Part shown: piece after piece, positions 42,425 through 53,101 of the stretch
Layout: each line of letters begins with the position of its first letter
Position numbering within the stretch: position 1 is the first letter of the stretch
From: Parabacteroides distasonis
GTDB taxonomy: Bacteria > Bacteroidota > Bacteroidia > Bacteroidales > Tannerellaceae
Direction: 5' to 3'
Length of the DNA stretch: 64,000 nt
Assembly (NCBI GenBank): GCA_021531385.1
Contig: JAFBIR010000010.1
Span: 62,001 to 126,000 of the forward strand
Notes under the pieces: generated by a model
The model's database searches: none
Told to the model about the DNA's origin: nothing
Seen by the model: the letters and a program-made list of their open reading frames with translations, nothing else
Made by a program: the position numbers and the translations under genes

Positions 42425-43606
42425 ATGGTTAAAATTGGTACCCCATTGTCCCCGACAGCGACGAAGGTTGTGCTGTGTGGATCAGGAGAATTAGGAAAAG
42501 AGTTCGTGATTGAGTTGCAACGCTACGGCGTGGAAGTTGTCGCTTTGGATAAATATGCGAATGCGCCTGCTATGCAGGTGGCTCATCGTTCGTATGTAGT
42601 CTCTATGCTGGATGGCAAGGCCCTGCGAGAGATTATCGAGAAGGAGAAACCGGATTATATCGTCCCTGAGGTAGAGGCTATTGCGACAACCACTTTGCTG
42701 GAGTTAGAGAAGGAGGGGTATCATGTCATTCCAACGGCTAAAGCGACGTGGCTGACGATGAACCGTGAGGGTATTCGTCGTTTGGCCGCTGAGGAGTTGG
42801 GCTTGCCTACTTCGCCCTATCGTTTTGCCGCTACGGAGGAGGAGTTTAAAGAGGCGGTGAAAACCATTGGTATGCCTTGTGTGGTGAAACCGATCATGAG
42901 TTCCAGCGGCCATGGCCAGAGTGTGATTCGTAAGGAGGAGGATATCGATCCGGCTTGGCATTATGCGCAAGAGGGTGGCCGTGCCGGTGCTGGTAAGGTA
43001 ATTGTTGAGGGTTTCGTCAATTTTGATTATGAGATTACACAGTTGACGGTTCGCCACATTGGAGGTACCTCTTTCTTGGAGCCGGTGGGCCATGTGCAGG
43101 TGGATGGTGACTATCGGGAGTCTTGGCAGCCGCAAGTCATGAGTCCGGAGGCTAAAGCGAAGGCCCGTGAGATTGCTGGAAAGATCACAGAGGCCCTGGG
43201 CGGTCGTGGCATATTTGGTGTGGAGCTGTTTGTCAAGGGAGATGAGGTAATCTTCAGTGAGGTCTCCCCCCGTCCGCATGATACTGGTATGGTGACTATG
43301 ATCACACAAGATTTGTCTCAGTTCGCCCTGCATGCACGGGCCGTTTTGGGCTTGCCTATTCCGAATATCGCTTTCCATGGCCCCGGTGCTTCTCGTGCGG
43401 TTGTCGTTGAGGGGGATAGCAACCAGTTGGCTTTGGGTAACTTAGACAAGGTGTTGGCACAACCCGATACACAAATGCGTTTCTTCGGCAAACCAGAGGT
43501 TCATGGGCATCGCCGTATGGCTGTTCTGTTGGCTCGTGGTTTGGATGTGGCCGACGCTCGCCGGAAGACCGGGGAGATGATGAAGGAGCTGGAGATCCAA
43601 TTATAA
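42425..43606 (+). CDS. purT: formate-dependent phosphoribosylglycinamide formyltransferase
   Basis: A 393-aa ATP-grasp enzyme with [42 protein letters not shown] at the N-terminus (GAR-binding). The core includes [27 protein letters not shown] and [28 protein letters not shown]. It formylates GAR using formate and ATP in purine synthesis, independent of folate. Length equals E. coli PurT. Confidence 0.95.
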   Translation: MVKIGTPLSPTATKVVLCGSGELGKEFVIELQRYGVEVVALDKYANAPAMQVAHRSYVVSMLDGKALREIIEKEKPDYIVPEVEAIATTTLLELEKEGYHVIPTAKATWLTMNREGIRRLAAEELGLPTSPYRFAATEEEFKEAVKTIGMPCVVKPIMSSSGHGQSVIRKEEDIDPAWHYAQEGGRAGAGKVIVEGFVNFDYEITQLTVRHIGGTSFLEPVGHVQVDGDYRESWQPQVMSPEAKAKAREIAGKITEALGGRGIFGVELFVKGDEVIFSEVSPRPHDTGMVTMITQDLSQFALHARAVLGLPIPNIAFHGPGASRAVVVEGDSNQLALGNLDKVLAQPDTQMRFFGKPEVHGHRRMAVLLARGLDVADARRKTGEMMKELEIQL

Positions 43607-43637
43607 GGATGAATGAAGGGTTATATCCGTTCAAAAT

Positions 43638-43658
43638 TCCTCATTCCTAACTCCTAAT
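43638..43658. repeat. heptanucleotide repeat, three units
   Basis: TCCTCAT, TCCTAAC and TCCTAAT in succession between purT and the MATE gene, same family as 52-100 and 23090-23180. Confidence 0.7.
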
Positions 43659-43669
43659 TCAGACCTATT

Positions 43670-45001
43670 GTGCTTGGAGCAAAGAATCTGACAGAGGGAG
43701 CGATCGGCCGGCAGTTGTTTCAATTGGCTATGCCGATCATGGGCACCTCTTTTATCCAGATGGCTTATAGCCTGACGGATATGGCTTGGGTGGGACGCTT
43801 GGGCAGTGAGGCCGTCGCTGCGATTGGTGCGGTAGGTATCCTGACTTGGATGACGAACTCCCTTTCCTATTTAAATAAGGTAGGAGCGGAGGTGGGAGTC
43901 GGACAAAGTATAGGTGCTCGTAATACGGCAGATGCCCGTGCCTATGCTTCGCATAACTTGACGCTCTCTTTGCTGATTGCGCTCTGTTGGGGTGCGCTCC
44001 TTTTTGGCTTGGCGCACCCGATTATTGGCTTGTATAAATTGGAGGAGCCGATTGCTTTGCAGGCAGTGCAGTACCTGCGCATTGTGGCGACGGCTTTTCC
44101 TTTTGTCTTTCTTTCAGCCGCTTTCACGGGCATTCATAATGCGGCGGGATTGAGTAAGACACCCTTCTATATCAGCGGCATGGGCTTATGCCTCAATATG
44201 CTGCTCGATCCCCTCTTTATTTTTGTATTGGGATTAGGTACAGCGGGTGCCGCATGGGCCACCTGGATCTCTGAGGCGGTGGTTTGTTTGCTCTTTGTCT
44301 ATCAGCTTAAAAGAAGGCAGCCGCTCTTCGGGGGCTTCCCTTTCTTCTCTCGTTTGAAGAAGCATTATGCTTGGCACATCGTGCGATTGGGTATGCCTGT
44401 TGCCTTGCTGAATAGTTTCTTTGCGGTGATCAACCTGTTGATGGGACGGGCCGCCTCGACTTATGGTGGGCACATTGGTTTGATGACCCTGACGGCTGGT
44501 GGGCAAATGGAGGCAATCGCTTGGAATACCTCGCAGGGATTCAGCACGGCATTGAGTGCTTTCACGGCACAAAACTTCGCTGCCCGAAAGTCGGAACGCA
44601 TTCAAAAAGCGTATGCCCTCACCCTTCAGATGACTATGCTGATAGGTGCATTGGTAACCTTGCTCTTTGTCTTTTGGGGAAGTGAGGTCTTCTCGGTGAT
44701 TGTGCCGGAGCAGGCGGCTTATGAGGCGGGTGGTGTTTTCTTGCGCATCGACGGTTATTCCATGATCCTGATGATGGTAGAGATCTCCACGCAGGGTGTC
44801 TTCTATGGCATTGGTCGTACCTTCCCGCCAGCTTTGATCAGTATCGCTTTCAATATCATCCGAATCCCCTTGGCCAATGGCTTGGCGGCTGGCGGCTTAG
44901 GTGTGGAAGGTGTCTGGTGGGCGATTAGCCTCAGTAGCATGTTGAAGGGCGTTGTTATTTATGTTTGGTATAAATTTCTTATCTTCGCAGCCAAAGTATA
45001 A
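43670..45001 (+). CDS. MATE family efflux transporter
   Basis: A 443-aa, 12-helix protein starting at GTG 43670 ([44 protein letters not shown]). The internal two-fold repeat of MatE domains is evident (about 15-175 and 240-400). It exports drugs or metabolites with Na+ or H+. No better start is visible; the upstream region is heptamer repeat. It ends 8 bp before the surE ATG. Confidence 0.9.
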   Translation: MLGAKNLTEGAIGRQLFQLAMPIMGTSFIQMAYSLTDMAWVGRLGSEAVAAIGAVGILTWMTNSLSYLNKVGAEVGVGQSIGARNTADARAYASHNLTLSLLIALCWGALLFGLAHPIIGLYKLEEPIALQAVQYLRIVATAFPFVFLSAAFTGIHNAAGLSKTPFYISGMGLCLNMLLDPLFIFVLGLGTAGAAWATWISEAVVCLLFVYQLKRRQPLFGGFPFFSRLKKHYAWHIVRLGMPVALLNSFFAVINLLMGRAASTYGGHIGLMTLTAGGQMEAIAWNTSQGFSTALSAFTAQNFAARKSERIQKAYALTLQMTMLIGALVTLLFVFWGSEVFSVIVPEQAAYEAGGVFLRIDGYSMILMMVEISTQGVFYGIGRTFPPALISIAFNIIRIPLANGLAAGGLGVEGVWWAISLSSMLKGVVIYVWYKFLIFAAKV

Positions 45002-45009
45002 TATTGTAT

Positions 45010-45810
45010 ATGGCAACTCATAATTCAACATTCAAAACTCAGAATTCCTCGGATCGTCCCTTGATCTTGATTACCAACGATGATGGCTATCAAGCGAAAG
45101 GTATCAATGAATTAACCGCCTGTCTGCGTGATTTGGGCGACTTAGTGGTGCTTGCGCCGGATGGCGCCCGTTCAGGTATGGGTAGTGCAATTACTTCGCT
45201 GATTCCTATTAAATGTACTTTGATCAAACAGGAACCGGGTCTGACGGTGTATAGCTGTACCGGTACGCCGGTGGATTGTGTGAAGTTGGCGCTCAATGAG
45301 ATACTGGATCGTCAGCCGGATCTGTTGGTGTCGGGCATCAACCATGGAGGAAACATGGCCATCTGTGTCAACTACTCCGGTACGATGGGAGCCGCCGAGG
45401 AGGGTTGTATCTTCGATATTCCGTCGATTGGTGTCTCGTTGCTCGATCATCATGCGGATGCGGACTTCACGGAGTGTTGTCGCTTAGCTCGTCTGTTGGC
45501 TCGCCGGGTTTTGCGAGAGGGATTGCCTCATGGCACCTTCTTGAATCTGAATGTGCCGAAGTTGCCGCATGTCAAAGGGATCAAGATCTGCCGCCAAGCG
45601 GATGGTCGTTGGGTACGTGAGTATAAACGTTCGGAGAACGCCAGTGGAGAGCCTGTCTTTTGGCTGACGGGTGACTTTGAGAGTGCGAAACCGATTCATC
45701 CGGAGAATGATATGTTGGCCTTGGATTGCGGTTACGCCTCTTTGGTGCCTTGCAAAGTGGATGTGACAGATTATGATTTCATGAACACGCTGCGCAAGTG
45801 GCAACTCTAA
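45010..45810 (+). CDS. surE: 5'/3'-nucleotidase SurE
   Basis: A 266-aa protein with the metal-binding LITNDDGY (D24, D25), the [16 protein letters not shown] loop, [11 protein letters not shown] and [25 protein letters not shown]. It removes phosphate from nucleoside monophosphates under stress. I use ATG 45010, not the TTG at 45004. The first 15 residues ([14 protein letters not shown]) have no counterpart in the family as I know it and are encoded by an AATTCAACATTCAAAACTC-type low-complexity repeat. Confidence 0.92.
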   Translation: MATHNSTFKTQNSSDRPLILITNDDGYQAKGINELTACLRDLGDLVVLAPDGARSGMGSAITSLIPIKCTLIKQEPGLTVYSCTGTPVDCVKLALNEILDRQPDLLVSGINHGGNMAICVNYSGTMGAAEEGCIFDIPSIGVSLLDHHADADFTECCRLARLLARRVLREGLPHGTFLNLNVPKLPHVKGIKICRQADGRWVREYKRSENASGEPVFWLTGDFESAKPIHPENDMLALDCGYASLVPCKVDVTDYDFMNTLRKWQL

Positions 45811-45817
45811 CAGGCGG

Positions 45818-46957
45818 ATGCGGTATTATCTGATAGCGGGCGAGGCCTCCGGCGATTTACATGCCTCCAACTTGATGAAAGCATTGCGAGCGGAGGATCC
45901 TCAAGCGGAGTTTCGCTTCCTGGGAGGCGACCTGATGGCCGCCGTGGGTGGTACGTTGGTGAAGCATTACCGGGAGATGGCTTTTATGGGCATTCTCCCT
46001 GTGTTGCGAAACTTAGGTACGATCTTACGCAATATGCGTACCTGCCAAACCGATATTCAGCGCTATCAACCCGATGTGGTGATTTTGATCGACTATCCGG
46101 GGTTTAACTTGAAGATCGCCAAGTTCGTGAAGCAACAGTTAGGACTTCCCGTCTATTATTATATCTCGCCCAAGATCTGGGCGTGGAAACAGTATCGCAT
46201 CAAGGATTTTCGCCGTTACGTGGATAAGATGTTTTGTATCTTGCCCTTTGAACCGGCTTTCTTTGAACGGTTACACTATCCGGTGCATTATGTGGGCAAT
46301 CCCTCTGTGGATGCGGTGGCCGATTATCGGAAGCATCAAGCCGTGGATCGAGTTTCCTTCTGCCAAACTACTGGCTTGTCAACAGACCGCCCGATCTTGG
46401 CGCTCCTGGCTGGTAGTCGGAAGCAGGAGATTCGTGCCAACCTCCCGACGATGTTGCGGGTTGCTGCCTCTTTCCCGGAGTATCAACCGGTGATTGCCGG
46501 TGCGCCGGGCATTGATCCGGCCTATTATCAACCTTTTATGGCACAAACTGCAGCGCGGATTGTCTTTGGACAGACCTATGCGTTGTTGTTGCATAGTGAC
46601 GTAGCATTAGTTACCTCGGGGACAGCTACGTTAGAGACAGCCCTGTTTCGTGTTCCACAGGTGGTCTGCTATTATGTGGCGGCAGGTCGTTTAGCCAGCT
46701 TTATCTTCAAACATTTCTTCCATACCCCCTTTATCTCGTTGGTCAATCTGATTGGGGAGCGGGAGATCGTGCAGGAGCTGTTTGGCGCCCGTTTCTCCGA
46801 AGAGACCATTCGAGCGGAATTAGCATGTATCGTGCGGAATGAGGCTTATCGGCAGCGCATGTTGGCAGGATATGACGAGGTGATCGAACGGTTGGGTGAG
46901 CCGGGCGCTTCCCAGCGTGCGGCGCAAGGTATGATTGCCGCCTTGCGGGATCGGTAA
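45818..46957 (+). CDS. lpxB: lipid-A-disaccharide synthase
   Basis: A 379-aa GT19 glycosyltransferase beginning YYLIAGEASGDLHASNLM, with IDYPGFNLKIAKF, YYISPKIWAWKQYRIKDFRRYVDKMFCILPFE and TSGTATLETALFRVPQVVCY. It joins UDP-diacylglucosamine and lipid X in lipid A synthesis at the inner membrane. It starts 7 bp after surE, so the two are co-transcribed. Confidence 0.96.
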   Translation: MRYYLIAGEASGDLHASNLMKALRAEDPQAEFRFLGGDLMAAVGGTLVKHYREMAFMGILPVLRNLGTILRNMRTCQTDIQRYQPDVVILIDYPGFNLKIAKFVKQQLGLPVYYYISPKIWAWKQYRIKDFRRYVDKMFCILPFEPAFFERLHYPVHYVGNPSVDAVADYRKHQAVDRVSFCQTTGLSTDRPILALLAGSRKQEIRANLPTMLRVAASFPEYQPVIAGAPGIDPAYYQPFMAQTAARIVFGQTYALLLHSDVALVTSGTATLETALFRVPQVVCYYVAAGRLASFIFKHFFHTPFISLVNLIGEREIVQELFGARFSEETIRAELACIVRNEAYRQRMLAGYDEVIERLGEPGASQRAAQGMIAALRDR

Positions 46958-47081
46958 ATCTCGCTGTTGCCTGCTTTTTCAGCCTATTTGCCCATTAACA
47001 CTTTTTATTGGGCCGCTTTGCAGCCTTTTGGATCCGATTGCATCTACGCTTATAGAACATTCAAAAAGGAGATAAAACGAT

Positions 47082-47849
47082 ATGAAGAACGTAAAGCGAT
47101 TTTTTATGTTAGCTTGCATGGCATGTATGATGGTTTTCTTGCCGGCTTGCTTGGACGATGATGACAATAGCTATTCTTTGGACGATATGTGGGTGGCTGT
47201 AGCTACGGTAGTTCCGCAGAGTGAAAACAGCTATTACTTGCGCTTGGATAATGGCGAGACACTTTGGCCCGCAGCGACCAATTACCCCAATTATGAGCCC
47301 AAGGTAGATCAGCGTGCGTATGTGAACTTTACCATCTTAGGTGATTCCACGCAGAGTAATTTAGGGGGCTATGCCTATTATGTCAAGGTGAATGCAATTC
47401 ATGATATTTTGACCAAACCCATTGCCAAGAATGAGGGAGCGGCCAATGATTCTATCTATGGCACCTCGCCGGTTAGTATTCCTAACGAGTCCAGCATTTG
47501 GGTGGGAGATGGTTATCTGAATGTCTATTTCATGACCCAATGGGGTGGCCAGAAGGCACACTTTATCAATCTGTTGCAGACAGATGCGGAGAATGATCCC
47601 TATTCCTTGGAGTTCCGTCACAACGCTTTCGACGATCCTGCTTACACCACAGCGGCTGGACGTGTCGCCTTCAACCTCTCTTCGTTGCCCGACACAAAGG
47701 GTGAGACGGTTGATTTGCGTGTGAAGGTGAAAACCTATGAGGGTGACAAAACTTTTATCGTGAAATACAATACAGATAAGAGTTTGTTGGCGGCTCCCGC
47801 CTCCTTTGTAGAGGATGGTACTGTTTCTAACATGACTGAATTGAATTAA
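47082..47849 (+). CDS. NigD-like lipoprotein
   Basis: A 255-aa protein with lipobox PAC (C23) followed by acidic DDDD, which in Bacteroidales favours surface export of lipoproteins. The N-terminal OB-like part (about 38-110: DMWVAVATVVPQ...YLRLDNGETLWPAATN) and C-terminal beta-sandwich (about 130-245) match NigD. Named after a gene near bacteriocin loci, but general function is unknown. No partner gene is apparent; AAGGAGATAAAACGAT precedes the ATG. Confidence 0.85.
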   Translation: MKNVKRFFMLACMACMMVFLPACLDDDDNSYSLDDMWVAVATVVPQSENSYYLRLDNGETLWPAATNYPNYEPKVDQRAYVNFTILGDSTQSNLGGYAYYVKVNAIHDILTKPIAKNEGAANDSIYGTSPVSIPNESSIWVGDGYLNVYFMTQWGGQKAHFINLLQTDAENDPYSLEFRHNAFDDPAYTTAAGRVAFNLSSLPDTKGETVDLRVKVKTYEGDKTFIVKYNTDKSLLAAPASFVEDGTVSNMTELN

Positions 47850-47885
47850 TACCTTCCCCACATAATTTTTTTATCATTTGGTTGA

Positions 47886-47918
47886 GAGAAAGAGGCGTCG
47901 TGAGGTGCCTCTTTTCTT
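47886..47918 (+). terminator. terminator after the NigD-like gene
   Basis: AAGAGGC (47890-47896) pairs with GCCTCTT (47907-47913), followed by TTCTT. Confidence 0.7.
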
Positions 47919-47929
47919 ATGATTATTAT

Positions 47930-47937
47930 TATTTTTG
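47930..47937 (+). promoter_or_regulatory. -7 box TATTTTTG for the DUF4251 gene
   Basis: A perfect TAnnTTTG about 71 bp before the ATG at 48008. The leader contains an A/T-rich AACATAAAATCTATTAATAA stretch. Confidence 0.55.
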
Positions 47938-48007
47938 TAGCGGATAAAACTATCGTAGAAGACTGATTGTTTTACATATAACATAAAATCTATTAATAAC
48001 TGAGGGT

Positions 48008-48580
48008 ATGAAACGGTTGATTTTAGCGTTGATGTTGTTGCTAATAGGCGGTAGCATCATGATGACACAAGCACAAACCACGGATACGAAAGTGGACAAG
48101 AAAGCAGAGAAGGCGGCGAAGAAAGCGGCTGAAGAGGCTGAGTTAAACGCAAAGTATGCCTTGGCGGTGAAGGCGCTTGAGGCACAAGACTTTGTGTTGG
48201 AGGCTACACGTGTAGAATTTAAGCGTGGCCGTTCAGAGTATGTTTCGAGCAGTACGAATTTTGTCTCTTTGAAAGATGGAAAGGCAACGGTTCAGTTGGC
48301 TACAAACAGTGTGATCAGCGGACCGAATGGAATGGGTGGTATCACTGTGGAAGGCAATGCCTCCCATATTGAGTCGAAAACAGACAAGAAAGGAAACATC
48401 ACGTATGAGTTTCAGGTGCAGGGCACGGGTATCTCAGCGCGGGTTAGCTTCCGTATGACGAAGGGCACGAATCGCTGCCGTGCGACGGTTTATCCGAATT
48501 TCAATAGTAACACGATTTCGTTCGATGGCGAGCTCTATCCCTATGAGCAGTCGAAAGTGTTCAAAGGACGCACCCTGTAA
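48008..48580 (+). CDS. DUF4251 domain protein, exported
   Basis: A 190-aa protein with a signal peptide (1-22), a charged KKAEKAAKKAAEEAELNAKYALAVKALEAQDFVLEATRVEF helix and a beta-barrel-like DUF4251 domain (about 60-190: FVSLKDGKATVQL...GMGGITVEGNAS...ARVSFRMTKG). Function unknown. Monocistronic, with its own promoter and terminator. Confidence 0.85.
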   Translation: MKRLILALMLLLIGGSIMMTQAQTTDTKVDKKAEKAAKKAAEEAELNAKYALAVKALEAQDFVLEATRVEFKRGRSEYVSSSTNFVSLKDGKATVQLATNSVISGPNGMGGITVEGNASHIESKTDKKGNITYEFQVQGTGISARVSFRMTKGTNRCRATVYPNFNSNTISFDGELYPYEQSKVFKGRTL

Positions 48581-48599
48581 GTTTGGTGTTGGGTAAAGT

Positions 48600-48640
48600 A
48601 AACAAAAGAGCCGTAGCGTTTTGCTGCGGCTCTTTTGTTT
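48600..48640. terminator. bidirectional terminator between DUF4251 gene and trxA
   Basis: AAACAAAAGAGCCGTAGC pairs with GCTGCGGCTCTTTTGTTT around a TTTT-containing loop; one wobble. A/T tracts on both sides serve both directions. Confidence 0.9.
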
Positions 48641-48663
48641 CTGGAGGAGCTCTTTACCTTCTG

Positions 48664-48978
48664 TTAGAGTAAAGACTCAATCTTTGCGACAAACTTGTCT
48701 TTCGGCATGGCACCTACGATCTTATCCACCATTTGTCCATCCTTGAAAAACAAGACAGTAGGGATATTGCGGATGCCAAATTGAGCAACGACATCGTCGT
48801 TCTCATCCACGTTCATTTTGCCGATGTTTACTCGACCAGCATATTCATTTGCCAGCTCGTCAATGATCGGTGAAACCATGCGACACGGACCACACCATTC
48901 TGCCCAAAAGTCTAACACCATCGGTTTACCCTCATTCAATGTCTCTGCGAAATTCGCATCTGTGATTTGTAATGCCAT
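48664..48978 (-). CDS. trxA: thioredoxin
   Basis: A 104-aa thioredoxin with active site WCGPC (C29, C32), the cis-proline region NIPTVLFFKDG and no signal peptide, hence cytoplasmic. It reduces protein disulfides with NADPH and thioredoxin reductase. Promoter box TACTTTTG lies at 49040-49033. Confidence 0.95.
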   Translation of the reverse strand: MALQITDANFAETLNEGKPMVLDFWAEWCGPCRMVSPIIDELANEYAGRVNIGKMNVDENDDVVAQFGIRNIPTVLFFKDGQMVDKIVGAMPKDKFVAKIESLL

Positions 48979-49032
48979 GTGTTTATTGATTTATAAGTTA
49001 TATGCTTGGTATTGTATCTCCCTTTGCGAGGC

Positions 49033-49040
49033 CAAAAGTA
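49033..49040 (-). promoter_or_regulatory. -7 box TACTTTTG for trxA
   Basis: A perfect TAnnTTTG on the minus strand, 54 bp before the start at 48978. Confidence 0.6.
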
Positions 49041-49065
49041 CAAATTCTTTTGCTACCGCAACCCA

Positions 49066-52000
49066 TCAGCCGTTAATTTTAAAATCAATATTCTCATTTC
49101 CGGTAAGGTAGTCCACCAAATCGCGTGTCACCTGTATCCTGGTTTTCGGAGCGAACAGATTCAACGTGATGTTGTGTTCACCATCTACCACTTTGAAATA
49201 GAGCAGGCTGCTGCCCGGATGTTTCTTGATCAAGGCGGATAACTCGCTGATGGTCTGCTCGTCTAAGCCATGAATGGGAACGGTGATACTGATCTTTTCG
49301 ATCAGTTTCTCTTTCTCATCTTGCAGCAGACGGATAGAGCCGATCTTGAAATCTAACTTCTTCGGATCCCATCGTCCGGGCTCTACCCGTGCGTTGATCA
49401 ACAGATACATGCCGATTTTTCCATAGCGACCATAGTCGATGTAATCCTGTCCGAAAAGGGCAATCTCTCCGCTGCCGGAGAAATCTTCCAGTTTCAAGAT
49501 GCCAAAGGGTTTCCCTGTTTTGGTCATGCCCTCGCGGAATCCGGTCACGATACCGCCCATCAAGATCTCACGTCCCTGTAGGGTGTCTCGGTCGTTCAGT
49601 TCGACCACACCGGTGTTGCAGACATATTGCAAGATGATGCGATACTCGTCTAACGGGTGTGCGGAGAGGTAGATGCCGACCAGCTCCTTCTCCTTGTTCA
49701 GTCGCTCCAGGTCACTCCAGCGTTCACAGGTGGGGATCTCTGGCTTGGCGATAGCCACAAATTCATCCGCTCCGAAAAGTGTATTGGCGGCTGAGCTCTT
49801 ATCCATCTGGTATTTATTGCCGTAGCGGATGAGCGTATCGAGGAACTGTTCGCCCTTCGCGTTCTCCGCATAGATCTGCTCGCGCTGGATACCGAAGTTA
49901 TCGAATGCACCGGCCAAGGCCAACGACTCGACATTCTTCTTGTTGCAGTTACTCAAGTTGACACGCTCTACAAAGTCGAAGATGTCTCGGTAGGGGCCAT
50001 GCTTCTTGCGCTCTTCGATGATATTTTGCACAGCAGATTCACCGACTCCCTTCACGGCTCCTAATCCAAAGCGGATGTTCTTGTGTTGATCGACACTGAA
50101 CTTCAGGATAGACTCGTTCACGTCAGGGCCCAACACCTGGATGCCCATTGTCTTACATTCATCCATGAATTTCGTGATATCGACAATGTTGCTCAAGCTT
50201 CGGCTCAAGACCGCTGCCATGTATTCCGACGGGTAGTTGGCCTTGAGATAGGCGGTTTGGTAAGCCACCCACGAGTAGCAGGTCGCATGGCTCTTGTTGA
50301 AAGCGTAGGAGGCGAATTTCTCCCAGTCGGCCCAGATCTTATTCAGGGTCTCCTCTTTGTAACCGTTCGCTTGACCGCCTGCCATGAACTTACCCTTCAG
50401 GTGGTTCATCTTGTCGATCAACTTCTTACCCATCGCCTTACGCAGGGCGTCACTCTCACCACGGGTGAAGTTCGCCAACAGACGAGAGAGCAACATGACC
50501 TGCTCTTGATAGACCGTAATGCCGTAGGTATCTTTCAGATAACGCTCCATTACGGGGATGTCATATTTAATCTCCTCTCTTCCCTGCTTACGGGCGATGA
50601 ACGAGGGAATATAATCCATAGGTCCCGGACGATAGAGCGCATTCATGGCGATCAGGTCCTCAAACTTGGAGGGTTGCAGCTCTTTCAGGTATTTCTGCAT
50701 ACCGGCGGACTCGAACTGGAACGTACCGGTAGTGCGTCCTTCGCAATAGAGTTTATAGGTGGCTGGATCCTCCAAACTGATGTGGTCGATGTCCATATCC
50801 TGCCCGGTGGTCAACCGTACATTCTCGATGGCCTCCTTGATGATAGAGAGTGTCTTCAATCCCAAGAAGTCCATCTTGATCAAGCCGGTCTCCTCGATGA
50901 CGGAACCCTCGTATTGGGTGACCAGCATCTCCTCGCCTGTATCTTTATCCTTGGCGGTGCTGACTGGAACCACATCGGAGATGTCGTAACGACCGATGAT
51001 GACCCCACAGGCATGCACGCCGGTGTTGCGCACGTTGCCCTCCAACTTTTGTGCGTATTTTAAGGTGTCTCGCATCAACGGATCAGGACCATTGGCCGCC
51101 TCACGCAGTTCAGGCACATAGTTGATGGCATCGCCCAGCTTGAATTTCTTCATGTCCGGAATCTTATCCGGCACCAGTTTTGCCAAACGATTGGATTCTG
51201 CCAAAGGCAATTTCTCCACACGGGCTACATCCTTGATGGCTGATTTCGTGGCCATTGTACCATAGGTAATGATATGCGCCACACGTTCCGCTCCATACTT
51301 CTCGGTCACCCAACGCAACACATCGCCACGGCCATCATCATCGAAGTCCGTATCAATATCCGGCAAGGAGATACGATCCGGATTCAAGAAACGCTCAAAC
51401 AGCAGGTCATATTTGATCGGGTCGATCTTGGTGATACCTAAGCAATAGGCCACCGCTGAGCCGGCTGCCGAACCACGACCCGGCCCGACAGAGACACCCA
51501 GCTCCTCACGGGCGGCTCGGATAAAGTCTTGCACGATCAAGAAGTAACCGGGGAAACCCATGGTCTTCATGATGTGCAACTCAAAGTTGAGACGCTCTTT
51601 CACCTCCTCACTCAGCGGCTCCCCATAGAGCGGCTTGGCACCGTCGTAAGTCAGCTTCGCCAAGTAGTCGGCCTCCAATTTAATACGGTATAGTTTATCG
51701 TAACCGCCCAATTTCTTGATCTTGGCGTTGGCATCCTCTTCACTCAATACCACATTGCCATTCTCGTCACGGGTAAACTCATCGAACAGATCCTTCTCCG
51801 TCAACCGTTTCCGATACTCCTCTTCCGTGCCGAAGGATTCAGGAATGTTGAAGGTCGGCATAATCGGACCGCTATCAATGGAATAGAACTCCACCTTGTC
51901 GGCGATCTCTAAGGTGTTATGCAGTGCCTCCGGTATATCCGCGAAGATGGCGTTCATCTCTGCGGTGGTCTTCATCCACTCTTGTTTCGAATAGCGCATA

Positions 52001-52869
52001 CGCTTGGGATCGTCCAGGTCTTTGCCGGTACTCAAGCAGATCAGCCGGTCGTGTGCCTCTGCGTCATCGGCGTTCACGAAGTGTACGTCGTTGGTGGCGA
52101 TCAGCTTGATGTTGTGTTTACGCGCCAGTTCTACCAGCACTTTGTTCACCTCTACTTGGTGTGGATAGATGGTGCAGTCGGCATTCGGATCATGTGTCTC
52201 GTGGCGCTGCATTTCTAAGTAGTAATCGTCGCCAAACAGCTGTTTGAACCAGAGCACCGACGCTTCTGCCTTGTCGAGCTGTCCTTTCAAGATCAACTGC
52301 GGAATCTCACCGCCCAAGCAGGCCGAGCAAACAATCAGGTCTTCGTGGTATTTCTCTAACAGCTCTTTGTCGATACGCGGGCGCCCATAGAAACCCTCTG
52401 TCCAGGAGAGGGAGACCATCTTGATCAGGTTCTTATAACCATTCTTGTTCTTTGCCAACACGATCAGGTGCCATCCGCTGCGGTCGTCTTGCGTAGCTAA
52501 CTTGCTATGCCGACTGTGACGGGCACAGTAGCATTCACAGCCCAAAATCGGTTTGAAGATGGCCGCTTTCGCCTCGGCGATCTTCTCCTGCAATTCCGTG
52601 ATCTGTTGCTGCTCTTCGGCAGTCGGATCGCTCTTGGCCAAGAGCGGCTTTAAAGCCTTCTCGCTATCCTTGATCACGCCTTGCGGCTTGCTGTTCTTCT
52701 TGTTGACTTTGTTGAAAAATTCCTTGATACCGAACATCACACCGTGGTCGGTGACGGCAATGGCCCGCATCCCATCTTTCGACGCTTTGTCTATCAAGGC
52801 GTCAATGGAGGCTTGCCCGTCGAGCAGGGAGTATTGGGTATGAACATGTAGGTGAATGAATGGTTCCAT
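49066..52869 (-). CDS. dnaE: DNA polymerase III alpha subunit
   Basis: A 1267-aa protein. I use ATG 52869 (MEPFIHLHVHTQYSLLDGQ) because the PHP domain starts there and the promoter box (52924-52917) lies upstream; the longer frame would begin before transcription. The catalytic aspartates are in LPDIDTDFDDDGR, with GPGRGSAAGSAVAYCLGI just before them. Finger and beta-binding regions follow, then an OB fold (around 1110-1190: GGIVTGFREGMTKTGKPFGILKLEDFSGSGEIALFG). It is the replicative polymerase. An insertion between PHP and palm makes it longer than E. coli DnaE. Confidence 0.97.
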   Translation of the reverse strand: MEPFIHLHVHTQYSLLDGQASIDALIDKASKDGMRAIAVTDHGVMFGIKEFFNKVNKKNSKPQGVIKDSEKALKPLLAKSDPTAEEQQQITELQEKIAEAKAAIFKPILGCECYCARHSRHSKLATQDDRSGWHLIVLAKNKNGYKNLIKMVSLSWTEGFYGRPRIDKELLEKYHEDLIVCSACLGGEIPQLILKGQLDKAEASVLWFKQLFGDDYYLEMQRHETHDPNADCTIYPHQVEVNKVLVELARKHNIKLIATNDVHFVNADDAEAHDRLICLSTGKDLDDPKRMRYSKQEWMKTTAEMNAIFADIPEALHNTLEIADKVEFYSIDSGPIMPTFNIPESFGTEEEYRKRLTEKDLFDEFTRDENGNVVLSEEDANAKIKKLGGYDKLYRIKLEADYLAKLTYDGAKPLYGEPLSEEVKERLNFELHIMKTMGFPGYFLIVQDFIRAAREELGVSVGPGRGSAAGSAVAYCLGITKIDPIKYDLLFERFLNPDRISLPDIDTDFDDDGRGDVLRWVTEKYGAERVAHIITYGTMATKSAIKDVARVEKLPLAESNRLAKLVPDKIPDMKKFKLGDAINYVPELREAANGPDPLMRDTLKYAQKLEGNVRNTGVHACGVIIGRYDISDVVPVSTAKDKDTGEEMLVTQYEGSVIEETGLIKMDFLGLKTLSIIKEAIENVRLTTGQDMDIDHISLEDPATYKLYCEGRTTGTFQFESAGMQKYLKELQPSKFEDLIAMNALYRPGPMDYIPSFIARKQGREEIKYDIPVMERYLKDTYGITVYQEQVMLLSRLLANFTRGESDALRKAMGKKLIDKMNHLKGKFMAGGQANGYKEETLNKIWADWEKFASYAFNKSHATCYSWVAYQTAYLKANYPSEYMAAVLSRSLSNIVDITKFMDECKTMGIQVLGPDVNESILKFSVDQHKNIRFGLGAVKGVGESAVQNIIEERKKHGPYRDIFDFVERVNLSNCNKKNVESLALAGAFDNFGIQREQIYAENAKGEQFLDTLIRYGNKYQMDKSSAANTLFGADEFVAIAKPEIPTCERWSDLERLNKEKELVGIYLSAHPLDEYRIILQYVCNTGVVELNDRDTLQGREILMGGIVTGFREGMTKTGKPFGILKLEDFSGSGEIALFGQDYIDYGRYGKIGMYLLINARVEPGRWDPKKLDFKIGSIRLLQDEKEKLIEKISITVPIHGLDEQTISELSALIKKHPGSSLLYFKVVDGEHNITLNLFAPKTRIQVTRDLVDYLTGNENIDFKING

Positions 52870-52916
52870 CTGATCTGTAGGCCACCCTTTATCGGTGCGC
52901 ACTGCGCAAAGGTACG

Positions 52917-52924
52917 AATAACGC
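52917..52924 (-). promoter_or_regulatory. -7 box TACCTTTG for dnaE
   Basis: A perfect TAnnTTTG on the minus strand, 47 bp before the chosen start. Confidence 0.6.
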
Positions 52925-53040
52925 AGGAAAAACAAAGCGCTCTTTCCAGAAACCTCGATAAGGGAAGGGCTCCGATGCCCTTCGATGTTAAGTTAGATTA
53001 AATATTAGTACTGTGTGATACAAGGTATATAAAGAATACA

Positions 53041-53048
53041 TACTTTTG
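53041..53048 (+). promoter_or_regulatory. -7 box TACTTTTG for the exporter operon
   Basis: A perfect TAnnTTTG 53 bp before ATG 53102, preceding five genes in one direction. Confidence 0.6.
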
Positions 53049-53101
53049 TGGCAAACAAAGCAAACAAGATCATGTAACCTTTCGGTAGTTGCGTGCGTCT
53101 A

